The translations under genes were made by a program, and so were the position numbers. From positions 1,240,001 to 1,304,000 of the forward strand of contig NZ_JBGNYA010000001.1 in assembly GCF_041477585.1 (NCBI RefSeq): a DNA stretch of 64,000 nucleotides, given 5' to 3'. Shown here piece after piece: positions 45,237 to 54,213 of the stretch. Every line of letters starts with the position of its first letter. Positions within the stretch are counted from its first letter, which is position 1. Below the pieces are notes generated by a model. That model saw only the letters and a program-made list of their open reading frames with translations, did not search any database and had not been told where the DNA came from. The stretch comes from Halobellus sp. MBLA0158 (GTDB lineage: Archaea; Halobacteriota; Halobacteria; Halobacteriales; Haloferacaceae).

Positions 45237-46523
45237 TCAGACGTCGCCCGATTCGTGTCCGACCGCGACATCCTCCCGTTCGGGCAGCGAGAGGTAGATC
45301 ACCCCGGCGATCCCGGTCAGCCCCGCCAGCAGGAAGAACGCCGTGGTGTAGCGGTCGTAGTCGGCCATCGCTCCCACCGCCGTCGAGCCCAGCGACCCGA
45401 CGACGAAGAGGGTCGTCCGGACCGCGCCCCAGGCGGTCCCCCGGACGTCCGTGGGGAGGAGCGAGACGATGTATGCGTTCGAGATCGGCCCGACCGACAG
45501 GCGCATCCCCAGAAAGAGGACGACCGCGACGAGCACCGCCAGGCTGTCGGCGTACGGGAGCGCCACGAGCGGGGGCACGCCCGCGAAGGCGACGGCCGCG
45601 AGCACCCGGCCGTGCCCGTAGCGGTCCGCGAGCGCGCCGCCGGCGGACTGGAACACCGCGGCGCTGAGGAACAGGAGCCCGAAGAGCGTCCCCGCGACGG
45701 CCTCCGAGAGGCCTTTCGCGGTCACCAGATACGTCGTCAGAAACGCGGTCAGCCCCTGGAAGGCGAACAGCATCAGCATCGTTCCGACGAGTGCGAGCCC
45801 GACGGTCCGGGACGCGACGGCGTCGCGGACGGCGCCGGCGTACGCGCGGATCCGTGCGCGCTTGCCGGCCGCGTCCGGTCCCGGATCCGGAGCGTCGTCC
45901 GTCTGCTCCGCGTCCCGCCTCGGGACGAACCGCCGGAGCGCCGCGCCGGCCAGCAGGAACCCCGGGACGGTGAGCGCGAGCGCGCCGCGCCAGCCGACGA
46001 GGCCGGAGGCGTAGGTCGCAACGGGCGGGAGGAGGGCGGCGCCGATGCTCCCCGCCGCGAGGACGATCCCGAACGCGGCACCGTCGTTGCCGGCGTAGAT
46101 CCGCGAGAGGGCGGTCCCCCGCGGCGGGCCGTAGAGGCCGGACGCCAGGCCGTAGGCGCCGGTCGCGACGAGAAACACCGCGAAGGTGGGCGAGAGCGCG
46201 TACACCGCCATCGTGAGGCCGCCCGCCACGGCGCCCGTGACGAGCAGCGCCCGCTCGCCGACGCGATCGATCAGCACGCCGGCGGGGAACTGCATCACGG
46301 CGTAGGTGACCCACAGGAGCGTGATCGCCGCGCCCGCGACGGTCTCGGAGACGGGGAAATCGGCCCTGATCGCCGGGAGCAGCGCCGGGATGACAAACCG
46401 GAGGCCGAGCGCGAAGAACCACCCGCCGGCGACGGCCACGAGCGTCCAGCCGCGGCCCCCGCCGCGCAGCGCCGCCACTGTGTCGGTGACGCGAGCGAAC
46501 GAGGAATCCGTGCGCGATACCAC
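45237..46523 (-). CDS. Major facilitator superfamily transporter
   Basis: 428 residues with twelve hydrophobic segments and a charged central loop (RRDAEQTDDAPDPGPDAAGK). The loop 2-3 motif appears as GVLIDRVGERALLV and the corresponding 8-9 loop as GGALADRYGHGRVL. Substrate unknown; MFS efflux or small-acid uptake are both possible. The start is a GTG at 46523 (cac on this strand). Divergent from the MATE gene. Confidence 0.85.
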   Translation of the reverse strand: MVSRTDSSFARVTDTVAALRGGGRGWTLVAVAGGWFFALGLRFVIPALLPAIRADFPVSETVAGAAITLLWVTYAVMQFPAGVLIDRVGERALLVTGAVAGGLTMAVYALSPTFAVFLVATGAYGLASGLYGPPRGTALSRIYAGNDGAAFGIVLAAGSIGAALLPPVATYASGLVGWRGALALTVPGFLLAGAALRRFVPRRDAEQTDDAPDPGPDAAGKRARIRAYAGAVRDAVASRTVGLALVGTMLMLFAFQGLTAFLTTYLVTAKGLSEAVAGTLFGLLFLSAAVFQSAGGALADRYGHGRVLAAVAFAGVPPLVALPYADSLAVLVAVVLFLGMRLSVGPISNAYIVSLLPTDVRGTAWGAVRTTLFVVGSLGSTAVGAMADYDRYTTAFFLLAGLTGIAGVIYLSLPEREDVAVGHESGDV

Positions 46524-46683
46524 TGACTGGGTGTCGACGCACAGACCTCAAGACGCTGACGAAACCGTTCCGACGCGCGTTCGGCTCACCGGAGTCGATT
46601 GGGTCGATCCGGGCGGGGAGGTCGCATATTCAGTGCGCCAGATTGAGTACGGTGCGGCCGATAGCTCTTGACGTACTTCTCCG

Positions 46684-48141
46684 ATGGCCGTCCGCGACTC
46701 CATCTGGCGGGTGCTCTCGCTGTTTCCGGCGGCGCTGGCCCGCGCCGGGCTCGTGAACCGCGAACAGGCGGAGTCGGCGTTCGACCTCGCGGTGCCGGTG
46801 ATGGTGACCGGCGGGCTCCGGGTGCTCCTCCGGATCGCGGACTTCCTGATGGTCGGGCTCGCGCTCGGCGACGCCGCCATCGCCGGGCTGGAGCTGGGGT
46901 TTCAGTACTACTTCATCGGCTTCGGCCTCTCGCTTGCGGTCTCCTCGGGGACGATAAGCGTCGTCTCCCGGCTCCAGGGCGCAGACCGCCCGGAGCGTGC
47001 GAACCTCGCGGTCAAACAGTCGCTCTGGCTCGCGCTCGTCGTGTCGGTGCCGCTGACGGTCGGCGCGTGGGTCTACGCCGAGCCGCTCGTCGGGATCCTG
47101 ACCGCGGACCCGGCGGCGGTCGACTACGGGGCGACCTACCTCTCGATCGTGATGCTGTCGATGGCGCCGCGGTTCTTCTCGATGGTCGCCGCGCGGGCGC
47201 TCGCGGGCAGCGCCGACACGCGCACCCCGATGTACGCGCGGCTGCTCACGCTGCCGATGAACGTCGTCCTCAACGCCGTGCTCATCTTCGGGCTCGGCCC
47301 GATCCCGTCGTTCGGCATCGCCGGCGCGGCGATCGGGACCGTCGCCGCGAACGCGCTCGCCGGCGCGCTCTTCTTCTGGCTGCTCGTCTCCGGGGAGTAC
47401 GCCGTCACGCTCGACCTCGGCGGCCGCCAGCTCGACCTCGGGCTCGTCGTCGAGATCCTCCGCGTCGGGCTCCCGCTCGCGGGGATGCGCCTGGTCCAGA
47501 CGCTCGCGCGCTTTCCGTTCCTGTTCATCCTCGGCGTGCTCGGGACGCCCGCGCTGGCGGCGTACGCCATCGCCCGCCGGGTGATGCTGCTGGCGCTGAT
47601 GCCCGCCTGGGGCTACTCGACGGCGGCGTCGACGCTCGTCGGACAACACATCGGCGCCGGCGACGACGACCTGGCCGCGGCCTACGGCTGGCAGACCCTC
47701 CGGATCGCGCTCGCGACCCAGCTCCTGATCGGAGCGGTCATCGTCGTCGCCGCGCGCCCCATCGCGGTCGCGTTCGGCACCGACCACGTCGGGCTGACGG
47801 TGTCGTTCATCCGCCTGTTCGGCGTCGTCGTCGCCGGCTTCTCAATCTCGCGGACGATGCGCGGCGGGCTGCGCGGCGCCGGCGACACCCGCTGGCCGCT
47901 GTACGCGATGATCGCCGGCTCGTTCCTCGTGCGGCTCCCGATCGCCGCGCTCGCGCTCCCGGCCGGCTTCGCCGTCACGCTACTGGGCGTTTCCCTCCCT
48001 GTCGGACTCGGCCTCGGCTTTCCCGCCATCTACGTCGCGATCGTCGCGGACTTCTACGTGAAGGCCGCGGTGAACACCGGACGGTTCCGATCGGGGCGGT
48101 GGCGAGGCGTCGCCCGGGCGTCGGGACTGGGCGGCGACTGA
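46684..48141 (+). CDS. MATE-family efflux protein
   Basis: 485 residues with twelve membrane segments in two related halves. NorM-like segments include DLAVPVMVTGGLRVLLRIADFLMVG, FGLGPIPSFGIAGAAIGT and RTMRGGLRGAGDTRWP. MATE proteins export cationic drugs or organic compounds with Na+ or H+ antiport; the actual substrate is unknown. Divergent from the MFS gene, gap 160 bases. Confidence 0.88.
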   Translation: MAVRDSIWRVLSLFPAALARAGLVNREQAESAFDLAVPVMVTGGLRVLLRIADFLMVGLALGDAAIAGLELGFQYYFIGFGLSLAVSSGTISVVSRLQGADRPERANLAVKQSLWLALVVSVPLTVGAWVYAEPLVGILTADPAAVDYGATYLSIVMLSMAPRFFSMVAARALAGSADTRTPMYARLLTLPMNVVLNAVLIFGLGPIPSFGIAGAAIGTVAANALAGALFFWLLVSGEYAVTLDLGGRQLDLGLVVEILRVGLPLAGMRLVQTLARFPFLFILGVLGTPALAAYAIARRVMLLALMPAWGYSTAASTLVGQHIGAGDDDLAAAYGWQTLRIALATQLLIGAVIVVAARPIAVAFGTDHVGLTVSFIRLFGVVVAGFSISRTMRGGLRGAGDTRWPLYAMIAGSFLVRLPIAALALPAGFAVTLLGVSLPVGLGLGFPAIYVAIVADFYVKAAVNTGRFRSGRWRGVARASGLGGD

Positions 48142-48183
48142 TCCGGCGATCCGAGACCGCTCCCACGGGGGGCGCTCGCTGGG

Positions 48184-48190
48184 TTTTTAT
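48184..48190 (+). promoter_or_regulatory. TATA box of the ZIP transporter gene
   Basis: TTTTTAT is centred 27 bases before the ATG at 48214, predicting a leaderless transcript. Confidence 0.55.
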
Positions 48191-48213
48191 CCGCCGGTGC
48201 TGCGAGTCGGCGT

Positions 48214-48996
48214 ATGGCCACGTTCGAGACGATGCTGATGGTGACGACGCTGTCCGGCCTCGTGACCGGCGTCGGCGCGGTGCCGGTCCTCTTCGGCGCT
48301 CGCGTCAGCCACCGCGTGTACGACGCCGCGCTGGGACTCGCGGGCGGGATTATGATCGCGGCGTCCGTCTTCGGACTCATCATCCCGGGGACCGAACAGG
48401 GGTCCCTGTGGTCGGTGATGGTCGGGGTCTTCGTCGGCGGCTTCGGCCTGCTCGTCGGCAACCGCGTGATCCCTCACGTCCACACGGAGTACAAGCGCTG
48501 GCGCGGCCACGGCGGCGCCACAGACGAGGAGCCGACGCTCGACGACCGCGTCCGGCGGGCCATTCTGATCGGGGGCGCCATCACGCTCCACAACGCGCCC
48601 GAAGGCCTGGCGATGGGGGTCGCGTTCGCGTCCGGCCTCGAGGAGATCGCGTTCGTCCTGGCGATCGTGATCGGCCTCCAGAACGTCCCGGACGGCTTCG
48701 CGTTCGCCGTCCCGGTCAGCCAGGCGGGGATGCCCACCTGGCGGGTCTTCGCGTACACGACGCTTTCGGGCACCGTCCCGCAGGTCGTCGCCTCGGTCTT
48801 CGGGTTCGGTCTCGTCGCGATCGCGCAGGGGGTCTTCCCCGTCGCGGCCGGCTTCGCCGCCGGGGCGATGCTCGCGGTCGTCCTCCGGGAGATGGTCCCG
48901 TCGAGCCACGGTCACGGCTACGCCGACGCCGCGACCGCGGCCTTTCTGGTGGGATTCGTCTTCTTCGTCGTCGTCGACGCCGTTATCGGGGCGTGA
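48214..48996 (+). CDS. ZIP-family divalent metal transporter
   Basis: 260 residues with eight membrane segments. The transmembrane metal site HNAPEGLAMG and QNVPDGFAFA (pseudo-repeat) are signatures of ZIP proteins, as is the His-bearing loop HVHTEYKRWRGHGG. Moves zinc, iron or manganese into the cytoplasm. Stands alone. Confidence 0.9.
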   Translation: MATFETMLMVTTLSGLVTGVGAVPVLFGARVSHRVYDAALGLAGGIMIAASVFGLIIPGTEQGSLWSVMVGVFVGGFGLLVGNRVIPHVHTEYKRWRGHGGATDEEPTLDDRVRRAILIGGAITLHNAPEGLAMGVAFASGLEEIAFVLAIVIGLQNVPDGFAFAVPVSQAGMPTWRVFAYTTLSGTVPQVVASVFGFGLVAIAQGVFPVAAGFAAGAMLAVVLREMVPSSHGHGYADAATAAFLVGFVFFVVVDAVIGA

Positions 48997-49084
48997 ATCG
49001 GTTATTCGGGACTGAAGAGGGTTGCCGGTCTGCTTGTAACCGTCTCGGAGTTGGCACTCCCTGAGTATGGCCGCGGAGTAGGAA

Positions 49085-49156
49085 TGGACTCGCCGGGATT
49101 TGAACCCGGGGCCTCTCCCATGCCAAGGGAGTGATCTACCACTGATCTACGAGCCC
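49085..49156 (-). tRNA. tRNA-Ala (anticodon GGC)
   Basis: A 72-base cloverleaf on the minus strand. The acceptor GGGCTCG pairs with CGAGTCC and has G3-U70, the alanine identity pair. The anticodon stem CTCCC/GGGAG encloses loop TTGGCAT, so the anticodon is GGC, reading GCC. The T-arm is CCGGG-TTCAAAT-CCCGG. No intron; the 3' CCA is not encoded. Reads alanine GCC, the favoured codon here. Confidence 0.96.
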
Positions 49157-49181
49157 GCGAACGCACTCTGAGGTATTCCGC

Positions 49182-49187
49182 TTTCGT
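49182..49187 (-). promoter_or_regulatory. TATA-like element of the tRNA-Ala gene
   Basis: CTTAAG lies about 27 bases before the tRNA 5' end. Confidence 0.4.
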
Positions 49188-49328
49188 TCTTAAGGGCTTC
49201 GACTTGCGGGACGACGGCGACGGGTCGGAATCCTTTTGTCGCCGTCGCGTCTGGTCTCCGACGGGAACAGCACGGCCGCAAATCTGACTCGCCGCGCGGT
49301 GCGGCTTGGGATTGCGGAAGTGCGGTGC

Positions 49329-49372
49329 GCTACGCGCATCAAACGTAGCAGTCGCGTCCAGATCTGCGACTG
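49329..49372 (+). promoter_or_regulatory. Two adjoining hairpins upstream of rps15
   Basis: GCTACG/CGTAGC (49329-49349) and CAGTCGC/GCGACTG (49349-49372) form consecutive stems of six and seven base pairs, ending 34 bases before the rps15 ATG. If transcribed, they would structure the leader of the ribosomal operon. Confidence 0.4.
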
Positions 49373-49406
49373 TCTTCTGCGGTCTGTGCCGTTCCAACCC
49401 ACAACA

Positions 49407-49874
49407 ATGGCACGAATGCACACTCGCCGCCGCGGCTCGTCCGGTTCGGACAAGCCGGTGGCAGACGACCCCCCGGAGTGGAGTGACGTCGATCCCGACG
49501 ACATCGAAGCGCGCGTCGTCGAACTCGCAGAGCAGGGCCACGATCCCAGTCAGATCGGGCTCAAGCTCCGCGACGAAGGCGTCAAAGGCGTGCCGGTCCC
49601 CGACGTGAAGGTCGCGACCGGCAAGAAGGTCACCACGATCCTCGAAGAGCACGACGCCGAGCCCGAGCTCCCCGAGGACCTGCGGAACCTGATGGAGCGC
49701 GCGGTGCGGCTCCGCCGCCACGTGCGCGAGAATCAGCAGGACATGCAGAACAAGCGCGCCCTGCAGAACACCGAGTCGAAGATCCGTCGCCTGGTCGACT
49801 ACTACCGCGGCGACGAACTCGACGAGGACTTCACCTACACCTTCGACACCGCCGTCAAACTCCTCGAAGAGTAG
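49407..49874 (+). CDS. rps15: 30S ribosomal protein S15 (archaeal, S13e-type)
   Basis: 155 residues. The archaeal/eukaryal N-terminal extension starts MARMHTRRRGSSGSDKP, then VVELAEQGHDPSQIGLKLRDEG and the rRNA-binding helices LMERAVRLRRHVRENQQDMQNKR...LQNTESKIRRLVDYYR. It binds the 16S rRNA central domain. First gene of the operon rps15, RecJ-like, pcc1, rps3ae. The ATG at 49407 precedes the canonical MARM start. Confidence 0.96.
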   Translation: MARMHTRRRGSSGSDKPVADDPPEWSDVDPDDIEARVVELAEQGHDPSQIGLKLRDEGVKGVPVPDVKVATGKKVTTILEEHDAEPELPEDLRNLMERAVRLRRHVRENQQDMQNKRALQNTESKIRRLVDYYRGDELDEDFTYTFDTAVKLLEE

Positions 49875-49879
49875 CGTAG

Positions 49880-51145
49880 ATGGCCTCCCGATCCGACTCC
49901 ACCGCGACGACGGACGCCCCCGCCGCCACCGACAGCGTCGCGTCAGTTCTCGCCGACGCGGACTTCGTCCGGCTCGTCGCCCGGGCCGACGGCGACGCGC
50001 TGGCGGCCGCCGGGCTGCTGGCGCGGGCGCTCCGCGACCTCGACGTGCCCTTCCAGGCGCGCGTCGACGCGCTCGGCGCCGACGCGCCGGCCACGGACGA
50101 GGGCGTCCTCCTCGCGGTCGGTGCGGATCGCTCCGACGCGGATCTCGCCGTGGCCCCGACCGGCGCCGACCCCGCGAGCGCGCAGGCGTTCGACATCGCG
50201 TCGACGCTCGTCGGCGACGCGCCCGACCCGGGACTCGCCCTCGCGGGCGTCGTCGCCGGCGGCGCACATCCCGGCTCGGTCGCCGGATCGCTCGTCGAAC
50301 GGGCGGAGGCGTCGGGCGCGGTCGAACGCCGACCCGGCGTGGCCGTCCCGACCGACGACGTCGTCGACGGGCTGACGCACTCGACGCTGTGGCACGCGCC
50401 CGTCTCGGGCGACGCCGCGGCCGTCGCGGACCTGCTCGGCCCGCACGCAGACGACGCGGCAGCCGCGGACGACGACGAGCGGCGGCGGACCGTCGCCTCG
50501 CTCGTCGCCCTGGCGGTCGCCGGCGACGACGCGGGCACGTCCCGCGGCGCCGAGGCGGTCGAGCGGGCGCTTCGCCCCCACGCGACGCCCGAGGGGCCGC
50601 TGGCGACGGTCGGCGGATTCGCCGACGTCCTGAACGCCGTCGCCCGAGAACGCCCGGGCACGGGCGTCGCGCTGGCACTCGGCCACGGCGGCCGCGACGC
50701 CGCGCTCGACGCGTGGCGCGATCACGCCGAGGCCGTCCACGCGGCGCTCCGCGAGGCCCACACCGGTCGCTACGACGGCGTCTTCGCCGTCCGCGCGGAC
50801 GTCGGTGGCGACGCCGACGGCCCCGGCGCGGACAGCCGGACCGCGGGCCGCCTGGCGACGCTCGCCCGACTCGCCCGCGACTTCCGCTCGCCGGAGCCGT
50901 TCGTCGTCGCGCTCGATGACGGCGTCGCGGCGCTGTCGGCGGTCGAGTCGGGTGCGAGCGACGCCGCCGACACGCTCGCCGCGGAGTTCGGCGCGGGCCC
51001 GACGCCGGCCTGGACCGGCACCGCGACCGACGCGGTCGTCCGCGTCGATCCGGACGCCGCCGACGCCGACGTCATCGCCGCGGTCAGGGACGCGACGCGC
51101 ACCACGCGCGCGGATCGGACACCGGAATCGGAGGGATCGAGATGA
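49880..51145 (+). CDS. RecJ-like/DHH-derived protein of the rps15 operon
   Basis: 421 residues. It occupies the place of the short haloarchaeal RecJ-like exonuclease gene between rps15 and pcc1. It has alternating small hydrophobic strands and GGAHPGSVAGSL, AVERRPGVAVPTDDVVDGL and a C-terminal domain with ARDFRSPEPFVVALD. The DHH catalytic motifs are not evident, so the protein may be a nuclease-dead relative; the call rests mostly on gene order. Five bases after rps15, and ATGA overlap with pcc1. Confidence 0.6.
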   Translation: MASRSDSTATTDAPAATDSVASVLADADFVRLVARADGDALAAAGLLARALRDLDVPFQARVDALGADAPATDEGVLLAVGADRSDADLAVAPTGADPASAQAFDIASTLVGDAPDPGLALAGVVAGGAHPGSVAGSLVERAEASGAVERRPGVAVPTDDVVDGLTHSTLWHAPVSGDAAAVADLLGPHADDAAAADDDERRRTVASLVALAVAGDDAGTSRGAEAVERALRPHATPEGPLATVGGFADVLNAVARERPGTGVALALGHGGRDAALDAWRDHAEAVHAALREAHTGRYDGVFAVRADVGGDADGPGADSRTAGRLATLARLARDFRSPEPFVVALDDGVAALSAVESGASDAADTLAAEFGAGPTPAWTGTATDAVVRVDPDAADADVIAAVRDATRTTRADRTPESEGSR

Positions 51146-51420
51146 CGGAGGGAACAGACACGGAACCGAACGCGGACCCGGGGCGCGAGCGCGCGCTCCG
51201 AACCGCCCGCCTGCGGACGAGCCACGCCGACGCCGAGACGGTGGCGGCGGCGCTCCGTCCGGACAACACCGACTCGATGGAGATGGCCGTCGAGGGCGAC
51301 GCCCTCGTGACGACGGTCTCCCGCGAGACGACCGGCGGGCTCCAGTCCACGGTGGACGACACCGTGGTCAATCTGACGGTGGCAGAGACCATCGTCGACA
51401 CAGTTCAAAACTATGAGTGA
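51142..51420 (+). CDS. pcc1: KEOPS complex subunit Pcc1
   Basis: 92 residues. LRTSHADAETVAAALRPDN, then VEGDALVTTVSRETTGGLQSTVDDTVVNLTVAETIV match Pcc1, the small dimerising subunit of the KEOPS complex that makes t6A on tRNA. It is translationally coupled to the genes on both sides: ATGA overlap with the upstream frame and eight bases with rps3ae. Confidence 0.88.
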   Translation: MTEGTDTEPNADPGRERALRTARLRTSHADAETVAAALRPDNTDSMEMAVEGDALVTTVSRETTGGLQSTVDDTVVNLTVAETIVDTVQNYE

Positions 51421-52054
51421 ACGATCAGTCTCGAAGCAGAGAAGCGGAAAGCGATGGTACACCCTCATCGCGCCGGAGCAGTTCGACCGGACCGAGATTG
51501 GCTCGACCTTCGCGGACGAGCCCGAGAAGGTCTACGGCCGAACCGTCGAGGTCACCCTCGGCGACATCACCGGCGATCAGGGTGAAAACAACACGAAGCT
51601 CACCTTCAAGGTGAACGACGTCTCCAGCGACGCGGCCTACACCGAGTTCATCAAGCACGAACTCGCCCGCGACTACGTCCGGAGCCTCGTCCGGCGCGGG
51701 GCCTCGAAGGTCGACGCCGCGATCACGGTGCTTACGACCGACGACTACCGCGTCCAGCTCCAGCCCGTCGCCTTCACGACGAAGAAGGCCGACCGGAGCC
51801 AAGAGCAGGCGATCCGCCGGGTGATGATCGACCTCGTCGAGGAGGCCGCCGCCGAGCGGACCTTCGCCGAGCTCGTCGACAGCGTCATCGAAGGCCGGCT
51901 CTCGTCGGCGATCTACGGCGAGGCCAAGACCATCTACCCGCTCCGCCGGGTGGAGGTCCAGAAGCTCACCCTCGAAGCGCGACCCGAAGAGGTCGCCGCC
52001 GAGGAAGAAGCCGCCGTCGACGTCGAAGAAGAAGACGTCGCGGTCGACGAGTAA
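51413..52054 (+). CDS. rps3ae: 30S ribosomal protein S3Ae (eS1)
   Basis: 213 residues. KRWYTLIAPEQFDRTEIG, GDITGDQGENNTKLTFKV and SLVRRGASKVDAAITVLTTDDY are conserved in eS1. The last 30 residues are a Glu/Val/Asp tail. Ends the operon; a hairpin and T-run follow. Confidence 0.96.
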   Translation: MSERSVSKQRSGKRWYTLIAPEQFDRTEIGSTFADEPEKVYGRTVEVTLGDITGDQGENNTKLTFKVNDVSSDAAYTEFIKHELARDYVRSLVRRGASKVDAAITVLTTDDYRVQLQPVAFTTKKADRSQEQAIRRVMIDLVEEAAAERTFAELVDSVIEGRLSSAIYGEAKTIYPLRRVEVQKLTLEARPEEVAAEEEAAVDVEEEDVAVDE

Positions 52055-52058
52055 TCGG

Positions 52059-52085
52059 CTCCGCCGGAGACGAACTTTCGTTTTT
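52059..52085 (+). terminator. Terminator of the ribosomal operon
   Basis: CTCC-GCC-GGAG forms a short perfect hairpin and is followed within 12 bases by TTTCGTTTTT. Confidence 0.55.
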
Positions 52086-52133
52086 GCGATCGAACGAGAA
52101 CAGTCCGAGCCGCAGCCACGCGATCGGCTCTCG

Positions 52134-52583
52134 CTACTCCTCGACGACGACGGTCCCGACCATCCCGGCCTGCTCGTGCGGGATGCAGAAGTACTCGTAC
52201 TCGCCGGCGACCTCGAAGGTGTGCGACCAGTTCTCGCCGCTGTCGATGACGCCGCCGAACTCCGAGGTGAAGGCCTCCCGCGCCTCCTCGGTGGTCCCGT
52301 AGTCGCCGCTGGCGAAGAACTCGGCGTCGTCGGGGATTCCCGAGTCGTAGGCCGTCACGGTGTGACCGCGCGAACTGGTGTTCCGCCAGACGACCGTCTC
52401 GCCCGTCGAGACCGTGATCTCGACGGGATCGAACGCGACGGCGGTCATCCCGACGTCGTAGTCGTCCGCGGCGCCGGCCCCGGAACAGCCGGCCAGCCCC
52501 GTCGCCGCCGCGCCGCCGACGCCCGCGAGGAAGCGCCGCCGGGACGGTGCAAACGCGCCCTCCGTCGCTCGCCTGTCGCTCAT
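52134..52583 (-). CDS. Halocyanin/plastocyanin-like copper lipoprotein
   Basis: 149 residues. A Tat signal (Arg15-Arg17, then FLAG) ends in a lipobox LAGC with Cys33, so it is anchored outside. The cupredoxin copper ligands are His in RGHTVTAY and Cys, His and Met in FCIPHEQAGM. Such proteins carry electrons between respiratory complexes and could feed the heme-copper oxidase. Stands alone between S3Ae and pssA. Confidence 0.87.
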   Translation of the reverse strand: MSDRRATEGAFAPSRRRFLAGVGGAAATGLAGCSGAGAADDYDVGMTAVAFDPVEITVSTGETVVWRNTSSRGHTVTAYDSGIPDDAEFFASGDYGTTEEAREAFTSEFGGVIDSGENWSHTFEVAGEYEYFCIPHEQAGMVGTVVVEE

Positions 52584-52714
52584 ACCCGAGGTTCAGAAGC
52601 GGAGGGACAAATGCGGCGCGGTCCCGGGGCGAGTCGAGCGCCCTCCCGCTCCGACTCCGCCGCGGCCCGCGACGGATGTAAAGAGGTAAACCGATCCTCC
52701 GAGTCGGCCGAGGT

Positions 52715-53416
52715 ATGAAGCCGCGGTTCGTCGGTCGGCTGGGCCTCGCCGACGCGGTCACGATCTCCAACGCCGCGCTCGGCTTCCTCGCGGCCGTCGC
52801 CACCACCGTCGACGTCGAACTCGCGGCGCGGCTCCTCCTGCTCGCCGCGATCGCGGACGCGCTGGACGGCGTCATAGCCCGTCGCCGCGGCGGGACCGCC
52901 GTCGGTCCCTACCTGGACTCGCTGGCCGACGTCGCCTCTTTCGGCGTCGCGCCCGCGCTGCTCGTCTCGATGGCCGTCGCCGACGCGTGGGGGCTCGCGA
53001 CCGGGCGGGGGCTCGTCGCGGTCGCGGGCGCGGCGCTCTTCGTCGCCGCCGCGGTGACGCGACTCGGCCTCTACACCGCCTACGACAGCGACGCCCACGT
53101 GACTGAGGGCGTCCAGACGACGCTCGCGGCGACGATCCTCGGCGCGACGGTGCTGGCGGGGTTCACGAGCCCGATCGTCCTGGCGCCGCTCGTCTACCTG
53201 CTCGCCGGGCTGATGCTCGCGCCGATCACGTATCCCGATCTCCACGCCCAGGACGCGCTGGTGATGGGCATCGTCCAGGCCGCCGCGATCCTCCTCGGCG
53301 GTCGGATGGGCAAGCGCCTCGTCGGCTCGATCGGCGAGGGCTTCGCCTACGGGCTGTTGTTCCTGGCGCTCGCGTACTTGTTCTTGGGCCCGAGATTCTA
53401 CTGGCGACGCGACTGA
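52715..53416 (+). CDS. pssA: CDP-alcohol phosphatidyltransferase, archaetidylserine synthase type
   Basis: 233 residues with about seven membrane segments. The CDP-alcohol motif D-G-x2-A-R-x8-G-x3-D-x3-D is intact as DALDGVIARRR and GPYLDSLAD. The long archaeal N-terminal LADAVTISNAALGFLA fits PssA, which makes archaetidylserine from CDP-archaeol and serine. In Haloferax PssA is needed for ArtA-dependent cell-wall protein anchoring, and artA lies 5 kb away here. Confidence 0.83.
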   Translation: MKPRFVGRLGLADAVTISNAALGFLAAVATTVDVELAARLLLLAAIADALDGVIARRRGGTAVGPYLDSLADVASFGVAPALLVSMAVADAWGLATGRGLVAVAGAALFVAAAVTRLGLYTAYDSDAHVTEGVQTTLAATILGATVLAGFTSPIVLAPLVYLLAGLMLAPITYPDLHAQDALVMGIVQAAAILLGGRMGKRLVGSIGEGFAYGLLFLALAYLFLGPRFYWRRD

Positions 53417-53468
53417 GTCGAGGACGCGGCCCGCGCGCCGCGGACCGGTCTCCCACGCTTGCCGCCGC

Positions 53469-53744
53469 TCACATCCCCATATCCTCTGCGGCCTCGGGGA
53501 CGGGGAGGTCGTGGGGCGAGACGCCGAGCAGCTCCGCGGCGTGATCGAGCGCCATATCGAAGCCGTAGTACCGCTCCAGTTCGTCGCCGTCGGCGGTCGG
53601 CCGGACTTTCAGCATCGCGTAGCCCTCGCGGTTCTGTGCGACCGCCGCGGTCTGTCCGTCCCGCTCGAAGACCAGCAGGCGCTCTGTCTCGGTCTCGCGG
53701 TAGCGCGCGGTGATTCCGTCGGCCGTCGTCTCGCGTTCCGCCAT
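53469..53744 (-). CDS. Small conserved haloarchaeal protein, unknown function
   Basis: 91 residues, acidic. The strand-rich start (GITARYRETETERLLVFERDG, QNREGYAMLKVRP) precedes a helical part DMALDHAAELLGVSPHDLPVPEAAEDMGM. No known domain was recognised by reading. It faces the wHTH gene at 53830. Confidence 0.7.
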   Translation of the reverse strand: MAERETTADGITARYRETETERLLVFERDGQTAAVAQNREGYAMLKVRPTADGDELERYYGFDMALDHAAELLGVSPHDLPVPEAAEDMGM

Positions 53745-53829
53745 ACCCGCGATTGGGAAGCCGGACAGTCGAACCTACCGGTTCCGCCGGACCGAAACGC
53801 ACGTGTGAGTCGAGCGCGAGGTACCGCCG

Positions 53830-54141
53830 ATGTCGCGATGGCTCCAGAGCGGGCGGCGGCGGGACCTGTGTGCGCTGCTCTACGAGGCCGGAACGCTCCG
53901 CGGACAGAAACTCAAGACGTCGCTCGAACGACACTACGACACCAGGCTCGACCCCCAGTCGTTCTACGGGAGCCTCGACGCGCTCGTCGACCGGGGGCTC
54001 GTCGCGGTCGAGACCGAGGGGATCCACGACGTCTATCGACTGACCGAGGCGGGGATCGACGGTGTCGAGTCCCATCACCGGTGGCTCACGGCACGCGTCG
54101 AGGGCGGCTCGGGAACCGAAGCCGACGGGGATACGGAGTGA
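53830..54141 (+). CDS. PadR-like winged-helix regulator
   Basis: 103 residues. RRDLCALLYEAGTLRGQKLKTSLE is helix 1-2, DPQSFYGSLDALVDRGLVAVE the recognition helix and wing, and HDVYRLTEAGIDGVESHHRW the C-terminal dimer helix. The length and pattern match short PadR-like haloarchaeal proteins. It precedes squalene synthase by 72 bases and could control it, which is not proven. Confidence 0.75.
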   Translation: MSRWLQSGRRRDLCALLYEAGTLRGQKLKTSLERHYDTRLDPQSFYGSLDALVDRGLVAVETEGIHDVYRLTEAGIDGVESHHRWLTARVEGGSGTEADGDTE

Positions 54142-54176
54142 GCGCGGGGGCCGAACTGCCGAATCGCCCCACGAAG

Positions 54177-54184
54177 TTTTTTAT
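54177..54184 (+). promoter_or_regulatory. TATA box of the squalene synthase gene
   Basis: TTTTTTAT is centred about 32 bases before the ATG at 54214. Confidence 0.5.
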
Positions 54185-54213
54185 GCCGCCCTCCGTAGGC
54201 CCTCACACTCCGA

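Noticed and set aside
49002-50678. Minus-strand frame across tRNA-Ala, rps15 and the RecJ-like gene
   Set aside because: It is a shadow of rps15 and the following gene and also crosses the tRNA.
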